From NCBI RefSeq assembly GCF_000718635.1, contig NZ_JOBF01000006.1:62001-126000 (forward strand): 64,000 nucleotides of DNA, given 5' to 3'. The translations under genes and the position numbers were made by a program. The notes under the pieces are model-generated. The model was not told where the DNA came from. It saw nothing but the letters and a program-made list of their open reading frames with translations, and searched no databases. Below are positions 46,255 to 55,332 of the stretch, piece by piece. Each line of letters starts with the position of its first letter. Within the stretch, counting starts at the first letter, position 1. Source of the DNA: Streptomyces varsoviensis (GTDB lineage Bacteria > Actinomycetota > Actinomycetes > Streptomycetales > Streptomycetaceae).

Positions 46255-47049
46255 ATGGCGCTGCCCGATACCCGGACCAAGGTCCTCGATGCCGCCGAAC
46301 GCCTCTTCGCCGAGCACGGCTACCGCGGCACCTCGGTCCGCGCGATCACCAGCCTGGCCGGAGCGAACCTGGCCGCCGTGGCCTATCACTTCGGGTCGAA
46401 GGCGGAACTCATGGCCGCGGTCGCCCGCCGCGTGGTCGAGCCCATCACCACCGCCCAGCGGGCCCGGCTGGACGAGCTTCTGGCGAGGACCGAGGAGCCG
46501 GCGGTCGCCGACCTCGTGGAAGCCTTCGCGGGCCCGCTGTTCGATCACATGCCCACCGGCGACGACAGCGGGGCCCGTACGTCCCGGCTGATCGTGACGA
46601 TCCTCAGCGACCCGGCCGAGGAGGCCCGCGGCTGGGCCGGCCCGGCCGAGGCCGCCGTCCGCGAGCGCTACCTGGCGGCCTTCGCCCGCGCACTGCCCGG
46701 CCTCGCCCCGCAGGAGCTGCGGTTCCGGATGCGGGGCATCCTCGCCGTGACGGCCGTGGACCGCGTCGAGGTCTACAACCAGCCCACCCCGGGCTGCTCG
46801 ACGGCGGCGGACGAGACGGCTACGGCGAGCGAGACGACAGCGGCGGACGCGACGACAGCGGCGAGCGAGACGACTGTGGCGGGCGAAACGGCTACGGCCA
46901 GCGAGACGACAGCGACGGACGAGACGACAGCGACGGACGAGACGGCTACGGCGGGCGAGACGGCAGCGGCGGGCGACGAGGCCCGGCACTGGGCGATCAC
47001 GTTCCTGACGGCGGCGATGAGCGCCCCGGCGACGAAGCCCCCGCGATAG
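46255..47049 (+). CDS. TetR-family regulator with a Thr/Ala/Glu repeat insertion
   Basis: The 264-residue protein starts at MALPDTRTKVLDAAERLF. It has the TetR helix-turn-helix (about 7-53, AITSLAGANLAAVAYHFGSKAELMAAV) and a C-terminal ligand/dimer domain. Between RVEVYNQPTPG and ARHWAITFL it carries about 60 residues of ETATAS/ETTATD repeats (46796-46980) that interrupt the last helices of the regulatory domain. The frame is kept. The same Glu-Thr-Ala-Thr-Ala unit appears in the NadB insertion. It likely controls itself and the divergent dehydrogenase. Confidence 0.88.
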   Translation: MALPDTRTKVLDAAERLFAEHGYRGTSVRAITSLAGANLAAVAYHFGSKAELMAAVARRVVEPITTAQRARLDELLARTEEPAVADLVEAFAGPLFDHMPTGDDSGARTSRLIVTILSDPAEEARGWAGPAEAAVRERYLAAFARALPGLAPQELRFRMRGILAVTAVDRVEVYNQPTPGCSTAADETATASETTAADATTAASETTVAGETATASETTATDETTATDETATAGETAAAGDEARHWAITFLTAAMSAPATKPPR

Positions 47050-47153
47050 CCCGCGCCCACCGCCTCCCTCAGCCCGGCCCCGCCCTCGGCCCGCCCGCGA
47101 CCGCGGCCACGATCACCCCGCGACCGCGGTCACGACCGCCGCCCCCTCAGCAC

Positions 47154-48620
47154 TCAGAACGGGAAGCGGCTCCGCCCGTGCTGGATCGAGATCCACTTGG
47201 TGGTGGTGAAGGCGTCCACCATGGAGTCGCCGTTCAGCCGGCCGACCCCGGAGTGCTTCTCGCCGCCGAAGGGGACGATCGCCTCGTCGTGGACCGTGCC
47301 GTCGTTGACGTGGATCATGCCGGTGTCGACGCGCTTGGCGACCCGTACGCCCCGCTCGACATCCCCCGTGTGCACGGCGCCGCTGAGCCCGTACGGCGTC
47401 GCGTTGGCGATGCGTACGGCCTCGTCCTCGCCGTCGAAGGGGATGAGCAGCGCGACCGGCCCGAAGATCTCCTGGCCCAGTACGGGCGAGTCCTCGGCCA
47501 GCCCGGTCAGCACGGAGGGGCCGACGAGGGTGCCCTCGGCCGTGCCGCGCACCAGCGCGGTCGCGCCGTCGGCGATGGTCTGCTCGACGATCGAGGCGAC
47601 GGCCTCGGCCTGGCCGGCGTTGATCAGCGGGCCGATGTGGGTGGCCGGGTCGCCGGGGTCGCCGACCTTGAGGGTCTTCACCTTCGCGACGAACTTCTCG
47701 GTGAACTCGCGCTCCACCCGGCGGTCGACGAGCACCCGGTTGGCGGCCATGCAGACCTGCCCCTGGTGGATGAAGCGGCTGAAGACGGCGGCGTCGACGG
47801 CGTAGTCGAGGTCGGCGTCGTCCAGGACGATCAGGGCGCTGTTGCCGCCGAGTTCGAGGATGGTGCGCTTGAAGTTCGCGGCCGCGACGGTCGCCACATG
47901 GCGGCCGACCTTGTCGGAGCCGGTGAAGGAGATGACCTTCGGCACCGGGTGCTCGATGAGCGCGTCGCCGATCTCGGCGATGTCCGTGATGACGACGTTG
48001 AGCACGCCGGGGGGCAGCCCGGCCTCCTCGAAGACCTTGGCGACCAGGCCGCCGCCGCACACCGGGGTGTTCTGGTGCGGCTTGAGGACGACGGAGTTGC
48101 CGAGAGCGAGCGCCGGGGCCACCGACTTGACGGAGAGCAGGAAGGGGAAGTTGAACGGGCTGATGACACCGACGACGCCGACCGGGAGCCGGTAGAGCCG
48201 GTTCTCCTTTCCGTCGTCCGGGGACGGCAGAATGCGCCCCTCCGCGCGGAGCGCGAGATGGATGGCCTCCCGCAGGAATTCCCGTACCAGGTGCAGCTCG
48301 AATCCGGCCTTCACGGCGGTGCCGCCGCACTCCGCGGTGATCGCCGCGGCCAGCTCGGCCTCGCGGTCGTCGATGACGCGCAGCGCGCGCTCGAAGACGA
48401 GCCGCCGGCGGTAGGGGTTGGTGGCGCCCCAGGCCGGCTGTGCGCGCTCGGCCGCGCGATAGGCCCGGTCGATCTCCTCGACCGTCGCGACGGTAATGGA
48501 GGCGAGCTTCTCCCCGTCGTACGGATTGAAGTCGACGATGTCCCAGGAACCGCTGCCGGCCCGCCATTCACCATCGATGTACTGGTAGGCCAACTCATCA
48601 AAGTAGGAGTAGTCGGACAT
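47154..48620 (-). CDS. Aldehyde dehydrogenase (benzaldehyde/salicylaldehyde dehydrogenase type)
   Basis: The 488-residue protein is a full-length NAD(P)-dependent aldehyde dehydrogenase. Lys180 (VVLKPHQNTP), Glu256 (ILELGGNSA), Cys290 (FIHQGQVCMAANR) and SFTGSDKVGRHV are all present. GIHVNDGTVHDEAIVPFGG-like and HSGVGRLNG blocks suggest the aromatic-aldehyde subgroup. The ATG is at 48620. There is no neighbouring oxygenase or alcohol dehydrogenase, so the substrate is open. Confidence 0.93.
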   Translation of the reverse strand: MSDYSYFDELAYQYIDGEWRAGSGSWDIVDFNPYDGEKLASITVATVEEIDRAYRAAERAQPAWGATNPYRRRLVFERALRVIDDREAELAAAITAECGGTAVKAGFELHLVREFLREAIHLALRAEGRILPSPDDGKENRLYRLPVGVVGVISPFNFPFLLSVKSVAPALALGNSVVLKPHQNTPVCGGGLVAKVFEEAGLPPGVLNVVITDIAEIGDALIEHPVPKVISFTGSDKVGRHVATVAAANFKRTILELGGNSALIVLDDADLDYAVDAAVFSRFIHQGQVCMAANRVLVDRRVEREFTEKFVAKVKTLKVGDPGDPATHIGPLINAGQAEAVASIVEQTIADGATALVRGTAEGTLVGPSVLTGLAEDSPVLGQEIFGPVALLIPFDGEDEAVRIANATPYGLSGAVHTGDVERGVRVAKRVDTGMIHVNDGTVHDEAIVPFGGEKHSGVGRLNGDSMVDAFTTTKWISIQHGRSRFPF

Positions 48621-48720
48621 GCCATCCCTATCTGAGGTACGGGAAGTACGGGGAAGTTCGCGCGGCCCGCGCGGCCACCGCCGACGCGGGTCCCTGATGG
48701 GCTGTCATCCTACTTATGGC

Positions 48721-49584
48721 TTAGCCCAGTTGGACCAGGTGCCGCAACAACTCCCGGGTTCCTTCCGGCGAAAGGCTGTCGGCCCGCAGCCGGTCCATTA
48801 CCCGCTCGTACTGCGCGACTTCTTCCCGCTTGTCGACATAGAGCGCGCTGGTGAGCTGCTCCAGATAGACGATGTCCGAGAGATCCGACTCCGGGAAGCT
48901 CAGCATGGTGAACGCGCCGCTCTCCCCCGCGTGCCCGCCGTGCGCGAAAGGCATCACCTGAAGCGTCACATTGGGCTGTTCGGAGATGTCGATGAGGTGC
49001 TGCAACTGGCCGCGCATGACCTCGGCGTCGCCGTACGGGCGGTGCAGCGCGGCCTCGTCGAGCACTGCGTGGAACTGCGGCGCGCGCTCGGAGACGAGGA
49101 GTTTCTGCCGCTCCAAGCGGAGCGAGACGCGGCGCTCGACCTCGTCGGCGACGGCGCCCGGCTGGCCGCGCACGACGACGGCGTGCGCGTACCCCTCGGT
49201 CTGGAGCAGCCCGTGGACGAACTGCACCTCGTAGATGGAGATGTGGGACGCGGCGCCCTCCAGACCGACGTACGTCTGGAACCAGCCGGGCAGCACATCG
49301 CCGTAACTGTGCCACCAGCCCGCGACGTTGGCCTCGCGGGCGAGCCCGAGCAGCGCCTCGCGCTCGGCCTCGTCGGCCACTCCGTACAGCGTCAGCAGGT
49401 CCTCGACATCGCGCGCCTTGAAGCTCACCCGGCCCAACTCCATGCGGCTGATCTTCGATTCGGATGCGCGGATCGAATACCCGGCGGCCTCGCGGGTGAT
49501 CCCCCGCGACTCCCGCAACTTCCTGAGCTGTGACCCCAGGAGGATACGGCGCACCACTGAGCCGCTCGACTCACTTGTGGTCAT
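48721..49584 (-). CDS. XRE-family regulator with DUF5753 domain
   Basis: The 287-residue protein has an N-terminal Cro/CI-type helix-turn-helix (about 15-70, LGSQLRKLRESRGITREAAGYSIRASESKISRMELGR) and the C-terminal DUF5753 domain (about 100-280, GLEGAASHISIYEVQFVHGLLQTEGYA). This is the typical Streptomyces AbaA-ORFA/WhiJ-like arrangement. These regulators usually work with a small DUF397 protein and an anti-sigma-like ATPase. An ATPase gene is divergent at 49874 and a DUF397 gene is nearby at 52157. The ATG at 49584 has AGGAAGG upstream. Confidence 0.93.
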   Translation of the reverse strand: MTTSESSGSVVRRILLGSQLRKLRESRGITREAAGYSIRASESKISRMELGRVSFKARDVEDLLTLYGVADEAEREALLGLAREANVAGWWHSYGDVLPGWFQTYVGLEGAASHISIYEVQFVHGLLQTEGYAHAVVVRGQPGAVADEVERRVSLRLERQKLLVSERAPQFHAVLDEAALHRPYGDAEVMRGQLQHLIDISEQPNVTLQVMPFAHGGHAGESGAFTMLSFPESDLSDIVYLEQLTSALYVDKREEVAQYERVMDRLRADSLSPEGTRELLRHLVQLG

Positions 49585-49873
49585 TTCTGTGACCTTCCTG
49601 TCCGTTCCACACCCTTCTGAGGGCGACCCCCGCTCCCCCGGCGCCGAAGTCTGCCACCTTCGGGCTCCGTTGAGTGCGCGCGCGGTTACACAGACAAGAG
49701 ACAAGCCACCTGCTTACGCAAGAGGGCGTAGGAAGAATTGCCGGTATTCCTGTGCGAATGCTGTCAAAGCGGCTGCGTGCACGTGCATCTGCCCTTGCAT
49801 CTGCCGTACGCATTCGGAACGATGGGGCATGCACACGTGCACGTCACGTCCACGATCGCCAGGAGTGCCTCGC

Positions 49874-50392
49874 ATGGGTACCGAAGGATCGACTCTGCTC
49901 GCGCCGTTATGGCGGGGCCTCCCACCGATCGAGCCGTCCGGCGTCGCCAACTCGGTCTCCTGCGCCCTCCCCGCCCGCTTCGAGGCGGTGCGGGCGGCCA
50001 GGAGGTTCACGAGATCCACCCTCCAGCAGTGGGACCTGACCGACCTCTTCGACGACCTGGCGCTGACCGTCTCCGAGCTGGTCACCAACGCCCTGCGGCA
50101 CGGCGTCCCCGCCCCGCGCCCCGCGCCCGCCGCCGCGAACGTCGTCCGCCTCGCCCGGGAGTACGAGCCGCCCGTCCGGCTGCATCTGATGCGCTGGACC
50201 TCCAGGCTGGTGTGCGCCGTACGGGACCCGAGCGAGGAGAGCCCGGTCGAGGCCGAGGCCGGCACGGGCGAGGAGTGCGGCCGCGGCCTCTTCCTCGTCG
50301 ACTCCCTCAGCGATAGCTGGGGGTGGCATCCGCTCGCGGGACATCTGCGCGGCAAGGTCGTCTGGGCGCTCTTCCGGCTCCCACGCGACTGA
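49874..50392 (+). CDS. Anti-sigma-factor-like ATP-binding protein (HATPase_c_2)
   Basis: The 172-residue protein has a GHKL-type ATPase core: LTVSELVTNALRHG (N box), VRDPSEESP (degenerate G1), GRGLFLVDSLSDSWGWHP and GKVVWALF (G2/G3). It resembles RsbW/SpoIIAB-like kinases. Such small proteins are abundant in Streptomyces and often partner DUF5753/DUF397 regulators, as here. The ATG at 49874 sits eight bases after AGGAG. The spacer upstream (49585-49873) holds short CATGCACACGTGCACGTCACG-like repeats. Confidence 0.9.
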   Translation: MGTEGSTLLAPLWRGLPPIEPSGVANSVSCALPARFEAVRAARRFTRSTLQQWDLTDLFDDLALTVSELVTNALRHGVPAPRPAPAAANVVRLAREYEPPVRLHLMRWTSRLVCAVRDPSEESPVEAEAGTGEECGRGLFLVDSLSDSWGWHPLAGHLRGKVVWALFRLPRD

Positions 50393-50644
50393 CGGCCGCC
50401 GACCCCACCCAAGCCACCTGGCGAGCGGGGGACCGGCTCCGGGGGCCGGTGCCGGAGCGGGGGCCGGTGCCGTACCCCGGAGCCCGGGCCGTGAGCCGGA
50501 CCGGGCCCGGAGGGTCCAGAGGGGCTCGGAGAGCCCAGAGGCCCGGAGAGTCCAGAGGCTCCGGAGGCCCGGAGGGGCTGGAGGGCCCAGAGAGCCCGGA
50601 GCCCCGTGCCGCCATGGCCGCACGGATGACCCGCCAGGCAGTCC

Positions 50645-51097
50645 CTAATCCCGCTGCCGGTCCTGGGGCGCGGCGGCGTACGCGGCCAGCCCCTCCACCA
50701 TCGGCCGCATATAGCGGGTCAGGTACCACCGCCACAGCGGCCCCGAGAGCGGCAGCTTCGGCTCGAACGTCACCGACCAGACGATGTCCGTGCCACCCCG
50801 CGGCGACTCGGCGAGCTCGACGGCGCCCCGGTAGGACCGGAACGGACCGGCGACGTTCTCGTAGCCGAACCGCTTGTCGGCGACCAGCTCGACGACGCGT
50901 TCGCGGGACACCGCCCGGCCGGTGCGGAAGACGCGCGTCTCGCCGACCTCCTGCCGGGCTTCGGGGTCCGCGCCGCCCTCGACCTCGGCGGAGTCGATCG
51001 ACGACCACGCGGGCCAGGTCGCCGCACGGACGAGTGCGCCGAAGACGGCGTCGGGTGTGGCCCGCGAATGCGCGGAGAGGGTGAAGCTGTATGGCAT
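50645..51097 (-). CDS. SRPBCC-family lipid-binding/START-like protein
   Basis: The 150-residue protein matches the polyketide-cyclase/SRPBCC fold: MPYSFTLSAHSRATPDAVFGALVRAATWPAWSS at the start, a GYENVAGPFRSYRGAVELAE strand pair and a long C-terminal helix. It probably binds a hydrophobic ligand. It begins nine bases after the stop of the AraC-type gene, so the two form an operon and may act on the same compound. The downstream spacer (50393-50644) is made of degenerate GGCCCGGAG repeats. Confidence 0.85.
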   Translation of the reverse strand: MPYSFTLSAHSRATPDAVFGALVRAATWPAWSSIDSAEVEGGADPEARQEVGETRVFRTGRAVSRERVVELVADKRFGYENVAGPFRSYRGAVELAESPRGGTDIVWSVTFEPKLPLSGPLWRWYLTRYMRPMVEGLAAYAAAPQDRQRD

Positions 51098-51106
51098 TCC
51101 GCCAGG

Positions 51107-52081
51107 CTAGGGCGGCCCGTCCGCCTCGGGACATGCGCCGGATTGCGCATCTGTCGACGCGATCTGGCGGTAGACCGACGGACGGACGCCGACGTGAGCC
51201 AGGAACGCCGAGGACAGCCCGCCGGGGCCGGCGAAACCGCAGCGCTCGGCGATCCGCTCGATAGTCAGGCCGGTGGTGTCGAGCAGCCGCCGCGCCCGCT
51301 CGATCCGCAGCCGGGTGAGGAACCGGTGCGGCGTCTCGCCGGTGTCCTCGCGGAAGACCCGGACGAAGTGGTACACGCTCAAGTGCGCTTCGGCGGCGAT
51401 GTCGGCGAGCGTCAGCGGGTCGGCCAGGCGCTCCCGCATGACCGCGATGGCCCGGCGGACCGCCGCGCGCTCCGGCCCGGGCACCCGGTGGTCCCGGCCG
51501 CCGAGCAGCAGATGCGTCGCGAGGAAGGCCGCCGCCGACTCCGCGTACGCGTCGTTCGCACCGTTCACGCTGTACGTGCCGTACGTGCCGTCCGCGGCCC
51601 CGGCGGCCGGCAGGGCCCGTACGACGTGCTCGACGACCGGATCACCCGACGCCAGAGATGCGGAGAGCGCTTCGAAGTCCGGCTCGGGGCCGCCGAGTTC
51701 GGCCGCGGCCCGCTCGACGGCCGCCCGCGGGAGGTGCACCTGGACGGTGCGTACCGTCGACGTCGCGCGGTAGTCGCGGACCGTCGGGAGGCCGGGAACC
51801 ATGAGTTCCAGACGGCCGGGGGCCCAGCGCCGCCTGGTCGCCCGGCCTGCGCCGCGCGTCCGCATCACCGCGTCCCCGCCGGTGCAGAGCACGAGATGCA
51901 GATCGGCCACCCCGGGCAGCGGAAAGGACTCGGCCTCCCGCGCGTGGGTGAAGCACTGCACGAGCAGCGACCGCCAGCCCGCCTCCTGCCAGCTACAGTA
52001 GGTCCGCCGCACGTACGCGTCCATGTCGATCCCCGCGTACGGCGCCAAGTCGAAGTCGGACGAGTCGAACACCCGGACCAC
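51107..52081 (-). CDS. AraC-family transcriptional regulator
   Basis: The 324-residue protein has a beta-rich ligand-binding N-terminal half (LHLVLCTGGDAVMRTRG, GRLELMVPG) and a C-terminal AraC double helix-turn-helix (about 212-310, LTLADIAAEAHLSVYHFVRVFREDTGETPHRFLTRLRIERARRLL ... RCGFAGPGGLSSAF). An Ala/Gly/Tyr-rich linker joins the two. The start is GTG 52081. It shares an operon with the SRPBCC gene, its likely target or functional partner. Confidence 0.92.
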   Translation of the reverse strand: MVRVFDSSDFDLAPYAGIDMDAYVRRTYCSWQEAGWRSLLVQCFTHAREAESFPLPGVADLHLVLCTGGDAVMRTRGAGRATRRRWAPGRLELMVPGLPTVRDYRATSTVRTVQVHLPRAAVERAAAELGGPEPDFEALSASLASGDPVVEHVVRALPAAGAADGTYGTYSVNGANDAYAESAAAFLATHLLLGGRDHRVPGPERAAVRRAIAVMRERLADPLTLADIAAEAHLSVYHFVRVFREDTGETPHRFLTRLRIERARRLLDTTGLTIERIAERCGFAGPGGLSSAFLAHVGVRPSVYRQIASTDAQSGACPEADGPP

Positions 52082-52156
52082 CCTAGCGGGCGGCCTCGGC
52101 GGTGGTCACCGGGCGCGCCCTGGTGCCGCGACGGGCAAAGCTCGCGAGGACGCGCC

Positions 52157-52396
52157 CTAGTCCCGTATCAGGTAGTCGAATTCCCCGTCCTTGATGCCGA
52201 GCAGCATGGCCTCGATCTCGGCCGGGGTGTAGACGAGGGCCGGACCGTCGGGGTGCCGCGAGTTGCGCACGGCGACGCCGCCGCCCGGCAGTTTGGCGAA
52301 CTCCACGCAGGAACCCTGGGAGTTGGAGTGACGGCTCTTGTGCCACGCGACCTCTTGAAGGTCCGATGCAGCCATGCCGTTGTACGCGTGGGGCAC
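52157..52396 (-). CDS. DUF397 protein
   Basis: The 79-residue protein shows the DUF397 pattern: AWHKSRHSNSQGSCVEFAKLPGGGVAVRNSRHPDGPALVYTPAEIEAML. These small proteins are paired with XRE/DUF5753 regulators in Streptomyces development and antibiotic control. I choose GTG 52396, with GGGAGAG five bases upstream; ATG 52375 is possible. Its usual regulator partner is about 2.5 kb away at 48721. Confidence 0.88.
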   Translation of the reverse strand: MPHAYNGMAASDLQEVAWHKSRHSNSQGSCVEFAKLPGGGVAVRNSRHPDGPALVYTPAEIEAMLLGIKDGEFDYLIRD

Positions 52397-52506
52397 AGGA
52401 CTCTCCCGGAAAATTGCAGCTATCAACTATCAACTGCTCCGGATCATAGCCGCGTTCATGTGCCATTGCATGAGCGGATGCACGTGCACGGAGGGTGTTC
52501 CGGCCA

Positions 52507-52749
52507 CTACTTCCCGGTAGAGGAATACGGCAACAATGCCATCTCCCGAGCATTCTTGATCGCCCGGGCCAGCCGTCGCTGCTGCTGAGCGGTGACGCGC
52601 GTCACTCGGCGACTTCGGATCTTCCCGCGGTCGGAAATGAACCGGCGCAGCAAATCCGTGTCCTTGTAGTCGATATAGGAGACACCGGCCACGTCCAGAG
52701 GGTTGGGCCGGGGCTTGCGCGACTTGGCCGCATCACCGCGTCGGGGCAT
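52507..52749 (-). CDS. rpsR: Ribosomal protein bS18, alternative copy
   Basis: The 80-residue protein is bS18 ([60 protein letters not shown]) and lacks the N-terminal cysteine pair of the zinc-containing form. It ends the leftward bL33-bL31-CobW-bS18 operon and should replace the zinc-binding copy under zinc starvation. The ATG at 52749 is preferred to an in-frame start two codons earlier. Confidence 0.95.
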   Translation of the reverse strand: MPRRGDAAKSRKPRPNPLDVAGVSYIDYKDTDLLRRFISDRGKIRSRRVTRVTAQQQRRLARAIKNAREMALLPYSSTGK

Positions 52750-52829
52750 GAACAAAAGCCTTTCTCACACAGGGGGTTGGCTACCCGGATCTCACAGAGC
52801 GGAGCGGGTCACCCGGAAAACACGGAAAG

Positions 52830-54008
52830 TCACAGAACCGGATCGAGGAGTTCATCAAATGCGGGCGACAGCCGCCGCCAGCCCGCCGGCCCGGCCGCGT
52901 ACTCGGCGTCGTCCAGCAGACACGAGTCCAGGAGCGCCCGCAGCCCCTCCTCGTCCAGCCCCGGCGAGGTGAAGGCCAGGTGCTGGCCGCGGTCGCCGTG
53001 CTCGGGGTGCCAGTCCATGGCGGCGGCGACCCGGCGGGCCGGATCGACCATCTCCCACGCCGCGTCCGGGAGCGCCGCCAGCCAGGGCCCGGCGTTCTCC
53101 ACGCACAGCGCGCCGCCCGCCGCGTCCCACGACAGCAGCGCGTCGGGCCGGTCCGCGAGCCAGAACCGGCCCCGGCTGCGCGCCGCGGCACAGGTCAGCT
53201 CCTCCAGCGCCGCGTACAGCCGGCCCGGGTGGAACGGCCGGCGCCGCCGCCATACGAGCGTGGCGACGCCGTCCGCGTCGGCGGCCTGCGGCAGCAGGGC
53301 GCAGGCCGGGTGGAGCCGCGCGGCGGCGGCCGCCACGTCGAAGCCGGCCAGGGCCGCCGCGGCCAGCCCGCCGGAGTCCGCACCGATCTGCCGGGCGGCG
53401 GGGGTGAGCTGGTCGAGCAGCGCGAAAGCGGTGGGGTCAGCGGGATCGACGCCGGCTTCCGGCGCCATATCGGCCAGGGCCAGCACCGAGGCGTACTCCA
53501 GTTGCCGGGCGAAGGTGTCGCCGACCGTGCGCTGATCGCCGGGGGCCGCCGCGAGCCCGGCCTCGGCGAGATCGTCCCCGCACGCCAGGCAGGGCACGAC
53601 CAGCGCCGGGTCCACGGCCGTGAACACGGCGGTGAGCCGCAGCCCCGGACCGCCGTGCGCGGCCACGACCTCGGCCATGGCCTTCGGCTCGACGGAGTCC
53701 CACAGCTCCACGACGGCGAGCCGGCAGCCCCCGCCGCCGGCCAGCCGCTCCAGCTCCGGCACCAGGTCCTCGCGGAGCGCGCAGCAGGCGCAGTCGTTCA
53801 CGAGCGGCGCCTCGCCGGTGTCGAGCAGGCGGGAGCGGTCGCGTACGGTCCGGCGGACCGTCCCTCGCGCGGCCGTCGCCAGATCATGGTGGAGCGCGAC
53901 GCTCCCCGGCACGTCGCGCAGCAGCCGGTCGACGACCGCGCGACGCGCCTCGGAGTGCAGCCCGCCGACGATCGCGACGGGCATCCGGTCGAGGGGGCCT
54001 GCCGTCAC
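52830..54008 (-). CDS. CobW-like (COG0523) protein without a normal Walker A motif
   Basis: The 392-residue protein has the CobW plan: an N-terminal G domain with the metal-site motif CACC in [12 protein letters not shown] (about 80-83), and a C-terminal CobW domain ([15 protein letters not shown] ... RFWLADRP). COG0523 proteins in zinc-starvation operons are zinc metallochaperones. The P-loop position reads [17 protein letters not shown] instead of GxxxxGKT, so GTP binding by the usual route is doubtful. GTG 54008 overlaps the bL31 stop (GTGA), fixing the start. It lies in the operon read from the Zur-like box. Confidence 0.9.
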   Translation of the reverse strand: MTAGPLDRMPVAIVGGLHSEARRAVVDRLLRDVPGSVALHHDLATAARGTVRRTVRDRSRLLDTGEAPLVNDCACCALREDLVPELERLAGGGGCRLAVVELWDSVEPKAMAEVVAAHGGPGLRLTAVFTAVDPALVVPCLACGDDLAEAGLAAAPGDQRTVGDTFARQLEYASVLALADMAPEAGVDPADPTAFALLDQLTPAARQIGADSGGLAAAALAGFDVAAAAARLHPACALLPQAADADGVATLVWRRRRPFHPGRLYAALEELTCAAARSRGRFWLADRPDALLSWDAAGGALCVENAGPWLAALPDAAWEMVDPARRVAAAMDWHPEHGDRGQHLAFTSPGLDEEGLRALLDSCLLDDAEYAAGPAGWRRLSPAFDELLDPVL

Positions 54009-54262
54009 CGGCCGGCCCCGCGTCCGCCGTAACGGCGCTCGAACCGCTCGACGCGCCCGGCGGTGTCCAGCACGCGCGCCGTGCCCGTGTAGAAGGGGTG
54101 GCTCGCCGAGGAGATCTCGACGTCGATGACGGGGTAGGTGTTGCCGTCCTCCCACTCGACGGTCTTCTCGCCGGTGGCGGTGGACCGGGTGAGGAAGGCG
54201 TAGCCGGCGGCCCGGTCGCGGAAGACGACGGGCTCGTAGGCCGGGTGGATTCCGTTCTTCAT
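54005..54262 (-). CDS. rpmE2: Ribosomal protein bL31 type B
   Basis: The 85-residue protein is the zinc-free type B form of bL31 ([58 protein letters not shown]). The CxxC pairs of type A are absent. This paralogue frees zinc by displacing the zinc form. The ATG at 54262 is preceded by GAGAGG. It overlaps the CobW-like gene by four bases. Confidence 0.95.
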   Translation of the reverse strand: MKNGIHPAYEPVVFRDRAAGYAFLTRSTATGEKTVEWEDGNTYPVIDVEISSASHPFYTGTARVLDTAGRVERFERRYGGRGAGR

Positions 54263-54267
54263 GGCGC

Positions 54268-54432
54268 TCAGCGCTCCTCTCGGAAGGTGACGTGACGGCC
54301 GGCGACCGGGTCGTACTTGCGCAGTTCCATCCGGTCGGGGTCGTTCCGGCGGTTCTTGCGGGTGACGTAGGTGAATCCGGTCCCGGCGGTGGACCGGAGC
54401 TTGATGACGGGGCGTGTCTCGTTGCGAGCCAT
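54268..54432 (-). CDS. rpmG: Ribosomal protein bL33, zinc-free copy
   Basis: The 54-residue protein [19 protein letters not shown] followed by [23 protein letters not shown] is bL33 without the four zinc cysteines. It is first in the leftward operon, five bases before the bL31 gene, and the Zur-like palindrome is centred about 24 bases upstream of its start. Confidence 0.95.
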   Translation of the reverse strand: MARNETRPVIKLRSTAGTGFTYVTRKNRRNDPDRMELRKYDPVAGRHVTFREER

Positions 54433-54446
54433 AACCGCTACTATAC

Positions 54447-54465
54447 GAAAACGATTCCCGTTTTC
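54447..54465. promoter_or_regulatory. Zur-box-like palindrome controlling both ribosomal operons
   Basis: GAAAAC, seven bases, GTTTTC lie in the 51-base spacer between the divergent bL33 and bL28 genes. The arms match the AT-rich arms of actinobacterial Zur sites (TGAAAAT...ATTTTCA type) and stand out strongly in this GC-rich DNA. Zinc-dependent repression of both directions is inferred from the site and from the zinc-free nature of all the ribosomal proteins. Confidence 0.8.
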
Positions 54466-54483
54466 AAGAGGAGGCAACGCACC

Positions 54484-54720
54484 TTGTCAGCCCACTGCCA
54501 GCTCACCGGCCGCAAGCCAGGCTTCGGCAACGCCATCTCCCACTCCCACCGGCGCACCCCGCGCCGCTTCGACCCGAACATCCAGCGCAAGCGCTACTGG
54601 CTGGCGAGCGAGGGCCGGCACATCCGGCTCACCCTGAGCGCCAAGGGGATCAAGACGGTCGACGCGATCGGCGTCGAGGCCGCCGTGGCCCGCATCCGGG
54701 CCCGAGGGGGGAAGGTCTGA
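54484..54720 (+). CDS. rpmB: Ribosomal protein bL28, alternative copy
   Basis: The 78-residue protein [20 protein letters not shown] followed by [19 protein letters not shown] is bL28. The start is a TTG at 54484, nine bases after AGGAGG; no ATG or GTG lies near. It keeps one early Cys but lacks the full zinc set. Its stop overlaps the uS14 start (TGATG). Confidence 0.93.
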   Translation: MSAHCQLTGRKPGFGNAISHSHRRTPRRFDPNIQRKRYWLASEGRHIRLTLSAKGIKTVDAIGVEAAVARIRARGGKV

Positions 54721-55025
54721 TGGCGAAGAAGAGCAAGATCGCGAAGCACGAGAGGCGGCGCGCCACGGTCGCCCGCTACGCCGCCCGCCGGGCCCTCCTC
54801 AAAGCGATCGCCCGCGACCCGCGCTCCTCCGAGGAGGAACGGCTCGCCGCCCGACGCGAACTGAGCCGCCAGCCGCGCGACGCCAGCGCCACGCGCGTAC
54901 GCAACCGCGACAGCGTCGACGGCCGCCCACGCGGCTACCTGCGCGCCTTCGGCCTCTCCCGCGTGAACCTGCGCGAGCAGGCACACGCCGGCCACCTGCC
55001 GGGGGTGCGCAAGTCGAGCTGGTGA
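54720..55025 (+). CDS. rpsN: Ribosomal protein uS14, zinc-free long form
   Basis: At 101 residues this is the long zinc-independent type of uS14 ([61 protein letters not shown]) without the CxxC...CxxC of the short form. It is coupled to bL28 by stop/start overlap and expressed rightward from the Zur-box-like region. Confidence 0.95.
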   Translation: MAKKSKIAKHERRRATVARYAARRALLKAIARDPRSSEEERLAARRELSRQPRDASATRVRNRDSVDGRPRGYLRAFGLSRVNLREQAHAGHLPGVRKSSW

Positions 55026-55106
55026 CGGGGTCTGCCGACGGCCCGTCCCGGGGGCCTCCAGCGGGCGCGCCCCCCGGGGGCTGCCGGCGGGCTGGTCCTG
55101 TGGAAA

Positions 55107-55207
55107 CCCCGCAGCTCGTCGGCGGACCGTTCCCGTCAGGTCCCGTAGCCCGTCGGCGGCCGTGCCAGTCAGGCCCCGCAGCGCGTCGGCGGGGGTCGTT
55201 CCTGTGA
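55107..55207. repeat. Three tandem copies of a 33-34 base unit
   Basis: Units starting at 55107, 55141 and 55174 share CCCGCAGC/GTAGC-CGTCGGCGG ... GTCAGG. They fill most of the 307-base gap between the uS14 gene and the polymerase gene, which shows no coding frame of its own. Confidence 0.8.
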
Positions 55208-55332
55208 GTGCTCGCGCCCGCGTCGGGGGGTGCGTGCCCGCGTTTCGGGCGCACACCCGCGCGGGGCGCCGCGCCCAGCCCCGTGGCGCGCACACCGGCC
55301 CCATTGTCAGACCCCCCTGCCAGACTCCTTCC

